From the NCBI GenBank assembly GCA_905235605.1, contig CAJOMF010000013.1:1-47716 (forward strand): DNA of 47,716 bases. The letters are read 5' to 3'. The position numbers and the translations under genes were made by a program. The first letter of the stretch is position 1. Every line of letters begins with the position of its first letter. The notes beneath the pieces are model-generated. The model saw only the letters and a program-made list of their open reading frames with translations, searched no databases and had not been told where the DNA came from. The stretch is from an uncultured bacterium (GTDB lineage: Bacteria > UBP6 > UBA1177). Positions 1-8,848 of the stretch are shown here, piece by piece.

Positions 1-1035
1 AATGAACCGGTAAAAACCGCGCAGACAAAACGGACCGACACCGGTTTTCAGAATATTCCTGAAGAAACAGGGATCGTGGCACAAAGCCCTCAGATGAAAA
101 AAATCCTCGAACTTGCGCTCCGCATCGCCCCGACAGACAGCACAGTCCTTATAACCGGCGACAGCGGAACGGGAAAAGAAGTCCTTGCCGACTTCATCCA
201 CAAACACAGCGGCAGAGGCGATCTTCCGTGGTATCCGATAAACTGCGGCGCGATCCCCGAAAACCTTCTTGAAAGCGAGCTCTTCGGTCACGAAAAAGGC
301 TCTTTCACCGGCGCATACCAGACAAAAAAAGGTTACTTTGAAGTTGCCGGAAACGGTACTCTTTTTCTTGATGAAATCGGCGAACTCGGAGAAAACATGC
401 AGGTAAAACTGCTCAGAGTTCTTCAGGAACGCGTTTTCACACGTGTCGGCGGAACAGAAAAAATACCGACCGGAGTACGCCTTATCGCGGCAACCAACAA
501 AAATCTTCAGGAACAGATCAAAAAAGGAAAGTTCCGAGAAGACCTCTATTTCCGCCTGAACGTAATCGAGCTTTACATCCCGCCGCTTGCCGAAAGACGC
601 GCCGACATAATGCCGCTTGCCGATATGTTTTTGGAACAGTTTTCAAAGAAAACGGGAACAAATTTCAGATTTTCCGAAGAAACTCTTGATTTTCTTAATC
701 ACTACACCTTCCCCGGCAATGTCAGAGAGCTCAAAAACATCGTCGAGCGCGGCACGATTTTCGCGAAAGACGGTCTTGTAACCGAAACTCACTTTGAAAA
801 GAGAATGCCTTCAATGCCTAAACAGCAGGCAGCGGAACCGAATCCTTTCGAAGTTGACCTTTCACACAACATCGACCTTGACGAAATTTTGGCTGATATC
901 GAAAAACGCTACATAATCCAGGCACTTAAAAAGACGAACTACAACCGCCACGACACCTGTGTCCTTCTCAATCTCACAGAAAGGATGCTCAGATACCGTA
1001 TGAGCAAACTCGGCATCCGGGATGATAAGGAATAA
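1..1035 (+). CDS. Sigma-54-dependent NtrC-family activator, 3' part
   Basis: The reading frame is open from base 1, so the gene begins before the window; the GTG at 76 is internal. It encodes the AAA+ central domain and C-terminal DNA-binding domain of a bacterial enhancer-binding protein, which uses ATP to remodel sigma-54 RNA polymerase. Visible motifs: Walker A GDSGTGKE (157-180), the sigma-54 contact loop as GSFTGA (298-315; family consensus GAFTGA), Walker B-type LFLDEIGE, the AATN sensor, FREDLYFRLN and PGNVREL. The last 45 residues form a Fis-type helix-turn-helix (NYNRHDTCVLLNLTERMLRYRM). The N-terminal sensory or receiver domain lies outside the window, so the signal is unknown. Its stop codon is 3 bases from the convergent prenyltransferase gene. 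Confidence 0.93.
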   Translation, partial: NEPVKTAQTKRTDTGFQNIPEETGIVAQSPQMKKILELALRIAPTDSTVLITGDSGTGKEVLADFIHKHSGRGDLPWYPINCGAIPENLLESELFGHEKGSFTGAYQTKKGYFEVAGNGTLFLDEIGELGENMQVKLLRVLQERVFTRVGGTEKIPTGVRLIAATNKNLQEQIKKGKFREDLYFRLNVIELYIPPLAERRADIMPLADMFLEQFSKKTGTNFRFSEETLDFLNHYTFPGNVRELKNIVERGTIFAKDGLVTETHFEKRMPSMPKQQAAEPNPFEVDLSHNIDLDEILADIEKRYIIQALKKTNYNRHDTCVLLNLTERMLRYRMSKLGIRDDKE

Positions 1036-1038
1036 GCA

Positions 1039-1908
1039 TCAATAAGCAAAAATCCAGAATGACACCGCCCACGCAACCAGCGTGATCTGCAGAAATCTGT
1101 CCTTGTAGACTATCTCTGTAGGACTTCCGCTCTTTTTTTCGACAAAAGTTATCTGCATGTATCTGAGAAGACCGAGAATCACGAAGAATGTCGTCGCATA
1201 GACGTTTTTCGAGCCGTAATGCGCCTGAACCACTGGATCAAGCGTGTAAAGAAGATATGAAACGATGATTACGGCCGACATTATGCTCATTACACCGTTG
1301 ATGAATTCAAGCGAATATCCCGAGATCGACTTTCTTACGTCAAGTCCGCTCTCTGCAAGGACGAGGTCGTCACGCCTTTTAGCGATCGCAAGGAAAAGAC
1401 TGAGGAGGAAAGTCATGATTATTATCCAGTGCGAAGGCAGGATGCCGGCAACAGCGCCGTATTCGGTTCCCGAAAGAAGTCTAAGCAGAAATCCGGTCGA
1501 AACGGCAAAAATATCGAGGATCGCGATATTTTTCATGCCGAGCGAATAAAAAAGGTTGATCCCGAGATAAACTAAAATGATTATCCCCATCCTAAACCCG
1601 GTAAAAAATGCGACGGAAAGTGCGAGAACAAGAAAAATCACATCTGTGATCACCGCAGCCTTTATCGAAACGGCTCCGCTAGCGATCGGACGCAGCTTTT
1701 TTTTAGGGTGGACTTTATCTTTTTCTATATCGCGGATATCATTGAAGATATAGATAGTGCTTGCCGCGAAACAGAATGAAACGAAGGCCATTGCCGCGCT
1801 TTGAAGAAGCGTGACATCGGTTATCCTTTTAGCAAAAAAAAGCGGGAAAAACACCAGAAGATTCTTTATGTACTGATGCGGCCTGACCATTTTGAGAAAC
1901 GCTTTCAT
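1039..1908 (-). CDS. UbiA-family prenyltransferase, decaprenyl-phosphate phosphoribosyltransferase-like
   Basis: A polytopic membrane protein of about 289 residues. The start ATG at 1908 is chosen over an upstream in-frame extension because GGAG lies 7 bases before it and because the extension would run into the preceding mutT gene. The N-terminus (RPHQYIKNLLVFFPLF) and the first Asp-rich motif NDIRDIEKDKVHPKKKLRP match the UbiA branch that moves 5-phosphoribose from PRPP onto polyprenyl phosphate (Rv3806c/UbiA-like DPPR synthase). In actinobacteria the product feeds decaprenylphosphoryl-arabinose; in Gram-negatives the role is less clear. It is last in a minus-strand operon after the MATE and MutT genes, one base from the mutT stop. 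Family assignment is secure, the exact substrate is inferred. Confidence 0.82.
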   Translation of the reverse strand: MKAFLKMVRPHQYIKNLLVFFPLFFAKRITDVTLLQSAAMAFVSFCFAASTIYIFNDIRDIEKDKVHPKKKLRPIASGAVSIKAAVITDVIFLVLALSVAFFTGFRMGIIILVYLGINLFYSLGMKNIAILDIFAVSTGFLLRLLSGTEYGAVAGILPSHWIIIMTFLLSLFLAIAKRRDDLVLAESGLDVRKSISGYSLEFINGVMSIMSAVIIVSYLLYTLDPVVQAHYGSKNVYATTFFVILGLLRYMQITFVEKKSGSPTEIVYKDRFLQITLVAWAVSFWIFAY

Positions 1909-1909
1909 A

Positions 1910-2314
1910 TCAATCTCCATACAAAAAAACCGGCGCATTATAACACAGTTTTTCCACAAACGGAACATCTGCGGGCGAAAATTCAAAAAGATGCGCTTCT
2001 TCAGGCGTTATCCAGCGGATGTCGCGGTGTTCGAGAAGTTTCGGTTCTCCGCGGATGATACGGGCTTCCAAAAGGGTGAGATGCACCGAAATATCGGGAT
2101 AAACAAAGGTCGATTCGGCAAAAACAGCGCCGACTGAAAGCTCTATCGCAAGCTCTTCCCGGCACTCTCTGGCAAGCGCCGCCTCTTTAGTTTCCCCTGC
2201 TTCGACTTTTCCGCCGGGGAATTCCCACAAAAGCGCACGTGATTTGTTTTCAGACCGCTGGCAGATCATGAATTTTCCGTTATTCCGGATAAGTGCGGCA
2301 ACGACTTCTATCAT
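1910..2314 (-). CDS. mutT: MutT-type Nudix hydrolase (8-oxo-dGTP diphosphatase-like)
   Basis: A 134-residue single-domain Nudix protein, the usual size for MutT, which hydrolyses oxidised or stray nucleoside triphosphates. The Nudix box reads G-K-V-E-A-G-E-x7-R-E-C-R-E-E-L, followed by Ala where Gly is common. WEFPGGK just before the box is typical of MutT/8-oxo-dGTPase members. The ATG at 2314 overlaps the MATE stop by one base (TGATG); a GGAGG lies 5 bases upstream. An in-frame TTG one codon earlier is too close to that Shine-Dalgarno sequence. Translational coupling to the MATE gene is likely. Nudix substrate specificity cannot be fixed from sequence alone, so another nucleotide substrate is possible. 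Confidence 0.85.
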   Translation of the reverse strand: MIEVVAALIRNNGKFMICQRSENKSRALLWEFPGGKVEAGETKEAALARECREELAIELSVGAVFAESTFVYPDISVHLTLLEARIIRGEPKLLEHRDIRWITPEEAHLFEFSPADVPFVEKLCYNAPVFLYGD

Positions 2315-3660
2315 CAAACCCTCCTTTTATTCAGCGCGAATTTCATAAACCAGAAATAGTAGCCTAGCATTATCGCCGCAGTGATGCTCCAGCTTATCGG
2401 ATAGCACGCAAGAAGCCTGCTGTAAGTACGATCCATCGGGAAAAATGTGAAGACCCAGATGACGCGCGTCACGCAGATGCCGAGCAGCGCGATCAGAGCG
2501 GGTGCAAGCGAATTGCCGTAACCGCGCAGACTTCCCGACATGATCTCGACAGCAAGGTTCAGCAGCTGGAAAGATGTGATGTAGAGGATCCTCGTTCTTC
2601 CGTATTCGATGACTGCCGGATCTCCGTTGAAAAGGCTCAGAAGTTCACGCGAGAAAATTATTATCGGCAGAGCAACTGCGGCGGTAAAAACGCAGTCCAT
2701 CCAGAATGCGTGGAGCGTGACTTTTCTGCAGCGGTCGAGTTTTCCCGCGCCGTAATTCTGCCCGATGAAAGCGGTGCACGCCTGACCGAAAGCGTTCACT
2801 ATAAAGTAAGCGAAAATTTCGGTATTGAAAGCAGCGGCTGATGCAGCCATGACATCGGCGCCCAGAGAGTTTATCGCAGACTGGATTATGATGTTCGAAA
2901 GGGCGAAGACCATGCTCTGAACGCCGGCAGGAACACCGATACGCAGGATCTCGAGAAGGGATGCGTGATCGGCTCTGATCCTGTGGAACTCTATCCCGAC
3001 ATCGCTTTTTGAACGCAGAAGGACGATGAACATCGCACCCGAACTCAGGATATTCGAAATGACCGTGGCTATAGCGACTCCCGAAGCCCCCATTTTCAGA
3101 CCTAGGACGAAAAAGAGGTTGAGCAGGACGTTCACGATCCCCGCTGCAACAAGGCAGACAAGCGGCGTATTGGTGTCTCCGCGGGAACGGAAGATAGCCG
3201 CCTCGAAGTTGTAGAGCAGTATTGCCGGGAGCCCCGAAATGTAGATCCGGAAATAGGAAAGCGCCATCGGAAGGACTTCATCCGGCACCGAAAGAAGCGA
3301 CATGATGCGGCTCGATACTGCCAGAGAGACCAGTGCCATCGCACTTCCGCAGACAAGACTCAAAAAAACTGCAGTGTGGACAGCCTTTTTCACGCCGTCG
3401 CTATCTCCCTTCCCTATGCATTTGGCGATAACGACAGTCGCACCGGTCGAGATCCCGACGAAAAGATTGACGACGATACCGATAACAGGCGTGTTGCACC
3501 CTACTGCCGCCATAGCGATCTTGCTTGCAAAACGTCCGACCACCATGACGTCAGCCGCATTGAAAAACTGCTGAAGAATGCCGGTCAGAGCGAGAGGGAT
3601 CGCAAACTGGAGAAGTTTTTTGGCAAAACCGCCGTTAAGCATGTCTATTTCATGTCTCAT
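2314..3660 (-). CDS. MATE family efflux transporter
   Basis: A 448-residue inner-membrane protein with about twelve hydrophobic segments. It begins with the MATE signature region (IPLALTGILQQFFNAADVMVVGRF) and repeats a related pattern in its second half (RIGVPAGVQSMVFALSNIIIQSAINSLG), as expected for the two pseudo-symmetric bundles. MATE proteins export cationic drugs or metabolites using a sodium or proton gradient; the substrate cannot be read here. The ATG at 3660 is preferred over one five codons upstream because AAGGGG lies 6 bases before it. First gene of the MATE-mutT-UbiA operon. Confidence 0.92.
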   Translation of the reverse strand: MRHEIDMLNGGFAKKLLQFAIPLALTGILQQFFNAADVMVVGRFASKIAMAAVGCNTPVIGIVVNLFVGISTGATVVIAKCIGKGDSDGVKKAVHTAVFLSLVCGSAMALVSLAVSSRIMSLLSVPDEVLPMALSYFRIYISGLPAILLYNFEAAIFRSRGDTNTPLVCLVAAGIVNVLLNLFFVLGLKMGASGVAIATVISNILSSGAMFIVLLRSKSDVGIEFHRIRADHASLLEILRIGVPAGVQSMVFALSNIIIQSAINSLGADVMAASAAAFNTEIFAYFIVNAFGQACTAFIGQNYGAGKLDRCRKVTLHAFWMDCVFTAAVALPIIIFSRELLSLFNGDPAVIEYGRTRILYITSFQLLNLAVEIMSGSLRGYGNSLAPALIALLGICVTRVIWVFTFFPMDRTYSRLLACYPISWSITAAIMLGYYFWFMKFALNKRRV

Positions 3661-3704
3661 CGAAACCCCTTGCATCTCTGCCGAAACGGCACAAAAAGCG
3701 TCGC

Positions 3705-3732
3705 ATTATCCTGTCGGAAGAAAGAAAGTCAA
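3705..3732 (-). promoter_or_regulatory. Sigma-70-type promoter of the MATE-mutT-UbiA operon
   Basis: On the minus strand a TTGACT (3732-3727) is followed after 16 bases by GATAAT (3710-3705). It lies about 45 bases upstream of the MATE ATG in the divergent gap before radA. Confidence 0.6.
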
Positions 3733-3863
3733 CAAAATCGATTTTCCGTAAGCGACCTGCATGCATAAGGAAAAGTGACTCATTTTTTATTACTTTTCCT
3801 TGACTAGCTCCTCCGTTTATATGATGCTCTTCCGTAAAAAGCTGATTTGAAACCGAGGTCAAA

Positions 3864-5261
3864 ATGGTAAAAAAACGCACTTCCTATGTCTGCTCAAACT
3901 GCTCCTACACGACTCCGAAATGGATGGGGAGATGCCCCGAATGCGGAGAGTGGAACACTTTGGAGGAAAAGGACGAAACTGTCGTAACAGAGCAGAATCA
4001 CAGGCTTTTCCAGTCTTCGCCCGATGCAGTCTACACTCACATTTCAGAGGTCGAGACTACCGACAGCGAAAGGGTAAAAACGGGTTACAAGGAGTTTGAC
4101 AGGATCTTAGGCGGAGGCGTCGTCAAAGGAAGCTACAACCTTATCAGCGGACATCCCGGCATCGGAAAATCGACACTCATGCTTCAGATCGCGCTAGAAC
4201 TTTCAAAGCAGTGCAAAGTGCTTTATCTTTCGGCAGAAGAGAGCATCACGCAGGTCAAAATAAGGTTTGAAAGGCTCGCAGGAAAGCAGGGCTGCGGCAG
4301 ACTTTTCCTTTCGAATGAAAGCAACCTCGATAAATTGCGGGCAAAACTCGAGGAAGAGGATTTCGACATCCTTTTCTGCGATTCGATCCAGTCGGTCTAC
4401 TCCCCTTCCGTCCTCGGGATTCCGGGCTCGGTGAGCCAGATAAAGGAGTGCGCCGTCAGACTTCTGGAAACTGCGAAAAGAAAAGATATCACGGTTTTCG
4501 TAGTCGGCCACGTCACCAAAAACGGCGAGATCGCAGGCCCCATGCTGCTTGAACACATGGTCGATTCGGTGCTCATTTTCGAAGGCGACTCTTCACTCGG
4601 ATACCGCGTTCTGCGCTGCTCGAAAAACCGCTTCGGCGCAACGGACGAGATAGGGATCTTCACGATGACTTCAAACGGTCTGCATGAAGTCGAAAACCCG
4701 AGCCAGTTTTTCCTTTCGGATAATCTGGGAACGATCTCAGGTTCGGCAAGAGCGCTCGTTCTTGAAGGAACGCGCCCGTTTTTAGTCGAAGTCCAGTCGC
4801 TCGTCACAAGTTCGAATCTGCCGCAGCCTAGACGCGTCGTAACAGGCATCGACAGCGGAAGGCTCGCCATGATCTGCGCTATTTTGGAAAAAAGATGCGA
4901 CATCTATTTTTCGAATTTCGATATCTTCGTAAACATCGCCGGCGGACTCAAAATCAAGACTCCGAGCATCGACATGCCGCTTGCAGCCTCACTCTTCTCC
5001 TCTGTTTTCAACCTTCCGCTGCCAGTTGACTGGGCTTTCGTGGGCGAGATCGGCCTCGGCGGCGAAGTGCGTGAAGTTCCGGGGCTCGACATCATGCTGA
5101 AGGAAGGTGCGCGCCTCGGTTTGAGCAAAATTTTCGCTCCCCACGAAAGAAGCAGCAGCGGCAAAGAGAAGAAATATCCCGGCAAAACCGAGATTATCAG
5201 AATCTCCCACATCGATGAGATCAGGGAACACACCGCGTCAACCAATATCTTTGACAGATAG
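3864..5261 (+). CDS. radA: DNA repair protein RadA (Sms)
   Basis: A 465-residue RadA, full length for the family: a RecA-like ATPase that helps process recombination intermediates by driving branch migration. An N-terminal zinc finger has Cys10, Cys13, Cys24 and Cys27. Walker A is GHPGIGKS near residue 98, the RadA-specific KNRFG motif is near residue 254, and the last third is the Lon-protease-like domain (FVGEIGLGGEVREV). The ATG at 3864 follows GAGG at 6-7 bases. It is monocistronic, diverging from the MATE operon and followed by a 260-base gap. Confidence 0.97.
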   Translation: MVKKRTSYVCSNCSYTTPKWMGRCPECGEWNTLEEKDETVVTEQNHRLFQSSPDAVYTHISEVETTDSERVKTGYKEFDRILGGGVVKGSYNLISGHPGIGKSTLMLQIALELSKQCKVLYLSAEESITQVKIRFERLAGKQGCGRLFLSNESNLDKLRAKLEEEDFDILFCDSIQSVYSPSVLGIPGSVSQIKECAVRLLETAKRKDITVFVVGHVTKNGEIAGPMLLEHMVDSVLIFEGDSSLGYRVLRCSKNRFGATDEIGIFTMTSNGLHEVENPSQFFLSDNLGTISGSARALVLEGTRPFLVEVQSLVTSSNLPQPRRVVTGIDSGRLAMICAILEKRCDIYFSNFDIFVNIAGGLKIKTPSIDMPLAASLFSSVFNLPLPVDWAFVGEIGLGGEVREVPGLDIMLKEGARLGLSKIFAPHERSSSGKEKKYPGKTEIIRISHIDEIREHTASTNIFDR

Positions 5262-5357
5262 GCGCAAAAACTTGCCTTTCTTTCCACATTCCGTATCATA
5301 ACGCGTTTTAGATTTTTTGAGGAGTTGATTTTGTTAACAGAAAATATAAATTTTGCG

Positions 5358-5417
5358 AATCAGGAATCAGGAATCAGGAATCAGGAATCAGGAATCAGGA
5401 ATCAGGAATCAGGAATC
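5358..5417. repeat. Heptanucleotide tandem repeat (AATCAGG, about 8.6 copies)
   Basis: Eight perfect copies of AATCAGG and a 4-base partial copy occupy 60 bases in the radA-to-5524 gap, about 107 bases before the next start codon. The array is bordered by GCG on the left and CGCG on the right. A TATAAT box (5432-5437) starts 15 bases after the array, so the -35 position falls within the last copy and copy-number change would shift the sequence upstream of this box. The rest of the gap (5418-5523) is AT-rich with a GGAGAG ribosome site before 5524. Confidence 0.97.
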
Positions 5418-5523
5418 CGCGTTCAATTATATATAATTCGACATTAAAGTCAAGTTTTTTAGCCGAAAAATTTCAGATTTTTTTAATAAATTTAGGAACT
5501 TTTTTTGTTTTTGGAGAGATTCT

Positions 5524-7413
5524 ATGAAAAAAATCTTCATTGTTTTAGCTTTGCTTTGTGTTTTTTCTCTTCATGCAGCCCCTGCGGCAAACCAGAACGC
5601 ACAACCTGCCAAAACAGCAGTCGCAAAATCCTACTCTTTTGCAGAAGAACCTGTCGATTTGCCGATCAAACCTTTTGTTGCTGGACAGCTCAGCAACGCT
5701 GACCTGATGAACACTTCTCCGCAACTGCTGAAACTTTATGAAACGGCTGTAAACGCCGAAAAGCAGAAAAATGTTTTCAAGAATCCTGCATCCGTAATCA
5801 AAGCATGGACTGAAGTTGCAAAAATCACTCAGAAGAATCCGTTTTTTTATACTGCAAACGCAAGACTCAACGAGTGGAAAACCTGCATCGAGCTTTTAAA
5901 CAAACATCAGGAGAATATGGACAAAATAAAAATGCTGCTCCCGAGCACGCTTCTTTCCGAAGAACAGAAAACAAACATTATCATTCAGCACTTGACTGAT
6001 TTCGGACTTAATTTCGGAACCCAGGAAGTTGTTGATTTAATCAGCAAGACCAGCATTCCGAACAATGCCGTTTTTCAGGCTAAAGTAAAAGAAACCAAGC
6101 AGAAACGCTGCGAAAAAAATTCAGGAAAAGACTGCTTTGAATGCGCGAAAGCAACAGCTGCAGAAGCTGAACAGTTTGCTCTTTTTGAAAAATCATGCGG
6201 ACTCAGATTTCAGCCGGGATGTGAGGAAGTCAACAAAATAAAAGCAGCCAAAGAAGCTGAAAAAGCAAAACTCGCTGCTGAAGAAAAACGCAAGGCTGAT
6301 GAATTCGCGAGAAGAAGTTTCTCATTTCAGGATGACCCTGTCAATGTGATCAAGCCTTTTGTTTTAGGTCAGGTCAGCGAACAGGATATTCTTTCAGCAG
6401 ACCCGAAAGTGCTCAAAATGTTCGAAGACACCGTAAACAAGGAAAAGCAGCCTGAAATCATAAAAACACCTGGTGCAATGATCGTCGCATGGGAAGAAAT
6501 AACAAAAATTACTGAGAAAAATCCCTTTATGCAAACTGCAACTCAAAGACTTGCGGAATGGAAAGCTGCTCTCGAAAAGTTAGAAAAGCATGAAGCAAAA
6601 TCGGCTGAAATGCAGAAAATCGAGGCAGATCAATCGCTTCCGGTAAATTACAGAACAGCTTTTGCGGTAAATTATCTGAACGAATTCGGAGTAAACTTCG
6701 GCACGACCGAAGTTGTCAAAGCGACCGTCTACAACAACGAAATAGCATACAGCGAATCTCTGACGACAAAAATCAAAGAGGTGAGAAAACAACGCTGTGA
6801 CCTTAATTCCGCTATCGACTGCCAGACTTACGGCCTGAAACATTCTGCAAACGACGAGGAAAAAGCAGCATATCTCAAAAAAGCGTGCGACCTCGGGCGC
6901 AAAGCTGCATGTTCAGGTGAGCAGCCGCAAAATACCGCTGCTCCTGCTCCTGTTGAAACTCAGCCCAAAGTTGCGGAACAGCCGAAAAAAGAACCTACTA
7001 ATGAAGATAAATTCAAAGAAGAACTCAACAGCGCAGGAAGAAAAACACGTCTCACAATCGCTACAACAACACTTGTTGCAGGTGCAGTTGTCGGAGCACT
7101 CGGCGGAGTCTCGCTTTACGCCATGAACGAGGCAAAAAAAGACCGCGACAAATATCTTGATTCTTATAGGCAAAGCGCGACTCAGGAAAGCATGAACTAC
7201 TTCCGCAAAAAAACGAACGATGCAGACAAAAAGCGGAAAACCTACATGGCTTTGGGCGGAGTCGGAATCGGTGTCGGAGTTGCACTTATCGCGACTGGAA
7301 TCACATTCTACAGCATCGAATTCGAGGGCGAAAAAGATGTTAAGAAAAAATACAACGTCTCCTTCGGCACAAGCCCGATGGACGGAACCTTGCAATTTGC
7401 ATTGAGGTGGTAA
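5524..7413 (+). CDS. Exported protein with two duplicated ~200-residue domains, function unknown
   Basis: 629 residues. An N-terminal signal peptide (MKKIFIVLALLCVFSLHA) ends in AxA-like cleavage sites and has no lipobox. Residues about 36-243 and 264-463 are two copies of one domain, sharing SFxxxPVxxIKPFVxGQ, LKxxExxVNxEKQ, NPFxxTAxxRLxEWK and FGxNFGTxEVV. Each ends in a Cys-containing stretch (KKACDLGRKAACSG in the second) that resembles Sel1-type repeats. A Glu/Lys/Pro linker follows, then two glycine-rich hydrophobic segments (around 520 and 580), so the C-terminus may be membrane-anchored. Start supported by GGAGAG. The next gene begins 2 bases after the stop, suggesting co-expression. 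I recognise no catalytic motif. Confidence 0.8.
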   Translation: MKKIFIVLALLCVFSLHAAPAANQNAQPAKTAVAKSYSFAEEPVDLPIKPFVAGQLSNADLMNTSPQLLKLYETAVNAEKQKNVFKNPASVIKAWTEVAKITQKNPFFYTANARLNEWKTCIELLNKHQENMDKIKMLLPSTLLSEEQKTNIIIQHLTDFGLNFGTQEVVDLISKTSIPNNAVFQAKVKETKQKRCEKNSGKDCFECAKATAAEAEQFALFEKSCGLRFQPGCEEVNKIKAAKEAEKAKLAAEEKRKADEFARRSFSFQDDPVNVIKPFVLGQVSEQDILSADPKVLKMFEDTVNKEKQPEIIKTPGAMIVAWEEITKITEKNPFMQTATQRLAEWKAALEKLEKHEAKSAEMQKIEADQSLPVNYRTAFAVNYLNEFGVNFGTTEVVKATVYNNEIAYSESLTTKIKEVRKQRCDLNSAIDCQTYGLKHSANDEEKAAYLKKACDLGRKAACSGEQPQNTAAPAPVETQPKVAEQPKKEPTNEDKFKEELNSAGRKTRLTIATTTLVAGAVVGALGGVSLYAMNEAKKDRDKYLDSYRQSATQESMNYFRKKTNDADKKRKTYMALGGVGIGVGVALIATGITFYSIEFEGEKDVKKKYNVSFGTSPMDGTLQFALRW

Positions 7414-7415
7414 TC

Positions 7416-8688
7416 ATGAAATTCAAATCATTAATCCTATTGCTCGTTTCATTGTTCATCCTGTTTTCCTGCGACGACGGGATCAAATTCGACAATCCGC
7501 TTGACGAGCGCAACAGGACTTCCGATTCAAACGATACAGAAGCAGAAACAGAGAGCGACGATGATAAAACTGACATTGCGTCAACTAACGACGAGGAAAA
7601 CCAGAATCGGGATGATTCTGATTCAGGCGACACAATGCCGGATGATGCAGATTCCGTCAATGATTCAGGCGATTCCATGCCCGACGAAAGTGATTCCGAT
7701 GACGATTCAGCTGATTCCGTTTCGGATGATGATTCCGATTCTGCTCCTGAAAATGACGATGATACCGATAGCGAACCGGATGAAGATGAAGACGAACCTG
7801 TCGTGGTATCGGTAACAACAAAATGCAGCAATATCCCAGAAAACGCTGTCTACAACACTGTCGATGAAATTACGCAGACTTGGAACGGTGAAGAGTGGAT
7901 CCCAACAAACGAAAGTTATTTCAGCGAGACTTCAAGCACGACAGAATGCAGATACAAATGCAGCACTAATTACAGTTGGAACAATTCGAATTCGACCTGC
8001 GTCTTAACAACACAGCAGGGAACCTGTTCGGCAAAACCTGCCAACACCGTCTGGAACGATAACGGCAAAAACGGAAAATTTGATCAGACTTGGAACGGTT
8101 CGACCTATACTCCAGAGAGTTACACATCAACTTACAGCGAAACTGCCGGAGTTTGCAGGTTCAAATGCGCATCGGCAGAATACACATGGAACGGCAGCAC
8201 ATGCGCAAGCAACGGCTCATCAACAGACTCCGTGCAAGGATTCATCAAGCGGCCTCATCTGGTCAGCGAGGACATCATCAACCTACACATGGCAGAATGC
8301 AGGCACATATTGTAATAATTTGACAGAAGGCGGCTATTCGGATTGGCATCTGCCGACGATTGATGAACTCAGGACGCTTCTGATAGCAGACAGAGTGAAA
8401 AACAACTGTCAGGTAAGTGAAACAAACGGTTGTTTGTCTCGTTCAAGTTGCTGGAGTTGTTCGACCTGCACGCAGACAGGTACACAGTCATCAAGCGGAA
8501 CTGGTTGTGATTCTTGGGGCACCTCATACAGCGACGGGCGTTACAGCAAATTTGGGGAAACCGGATATTTCTGGTCCTCTTCTACTAGGTCAGATAATAC
8601 AGTTCTCGCATGGCGCGTGGGTTTCGGCAGTGGGTTTGTGTACGACTACATTAAGTCGTACAATATCTATGTTCGTTGTGTGAGGTAG
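7416..8688 (+). pseudogene. DUF1566 (Lcl C-terminal domain) lipoprotein gene with one frameshift
   Basis: Starts at ATG 7416 after GAGGTGG, 2 bases behind the upstream gene. The first frame has a lipoprotein signal (LFILFSC), an Asp/Ser-rich linker of about 100 residues, then two ~60-residue Cys repeats, each with QTWNG and CR(Y/F)KC. This frame ends at 8315. The conserved C-terminal domain continues one frame over, from about 8230 to 8688: CKDSSSGLIWS, GGYSDWHLPTIDELRTL, GYFWSSST and the terminal YVRCVR, which is DUF1566. A single-base change near 8222-8232 would rejoin the frames. There is no homopolymer there, so it could be a real recent mutation or an assembly error. Surface-exposed lipoprotein; biochemical role unknown. 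Confidence 0.8.
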
Positions 8689-8726
8689 GTCGTGACCGCA
8701 TTTTACGAGCGCAGCGAGTTATTTTT

Positions 8727-8751
8727 GCCCGCCCTTTTGAAGGGGGCGGGC
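8727..8751. repeat. GC-rich perfect hairpin
   Basis: GCCCGCCC (8727-8734) and GGGCGGGC (8744-8751) form an 8-base stem around a 9-base loop, about 40 bases after the DUF1566 gene. The T-run lies before rather than after it on the plus strand, so it is not a classical terminator for that gene. Confidence 0.7.
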
Positions 8752-8770
8752 TCTTGGCTCCCACTTTGGG

Positions 8771-8795
8771 GTCGAGTTGCCAGTGGCAAGTCGAC
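8771..8795. repeat. 25-base palindrome, family member 1
   Basis: GTCGA and TCGAC arms, each separated by a G from the 13-base core TTGCCAGTGGCAA. The same architecture recurs at 24432-24456. Confidence 0.75.
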
Positions 8796-8837
8796 TCGCT
8801 GACGCGAAGCGGCCGTTAGGCGAGTCGAAATTTTTTT
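8791..8837 (+). terminator. Likely rho-independent terminator after the DUF1566 gene
   Basis: TCGACTCGC (8791-8799) pairs with GCGAGTCGA (8820-8828) across a 20-base loop, followed at once by a run of seven T (8831-8837). It is 103 bases after the DUF1566 stop and overlaps the edge of the 25-base palindrome. Confidence 0.6.
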
Positions 8838-8848
8838 GCCCTCTCCGG

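Noticed and set aside
5358-5417. CRISPR array
   Set aside because: Units are 7 bases with no spacers; no cas gene is in the window.
8540-8688. Variable region of a diversity-generating retroelement at the DUF1566 C-terminus
   Set aside because: DUF1566 ends can be such targets, but no reverse transcriptase or template repeat of this sequence occurs in the window.
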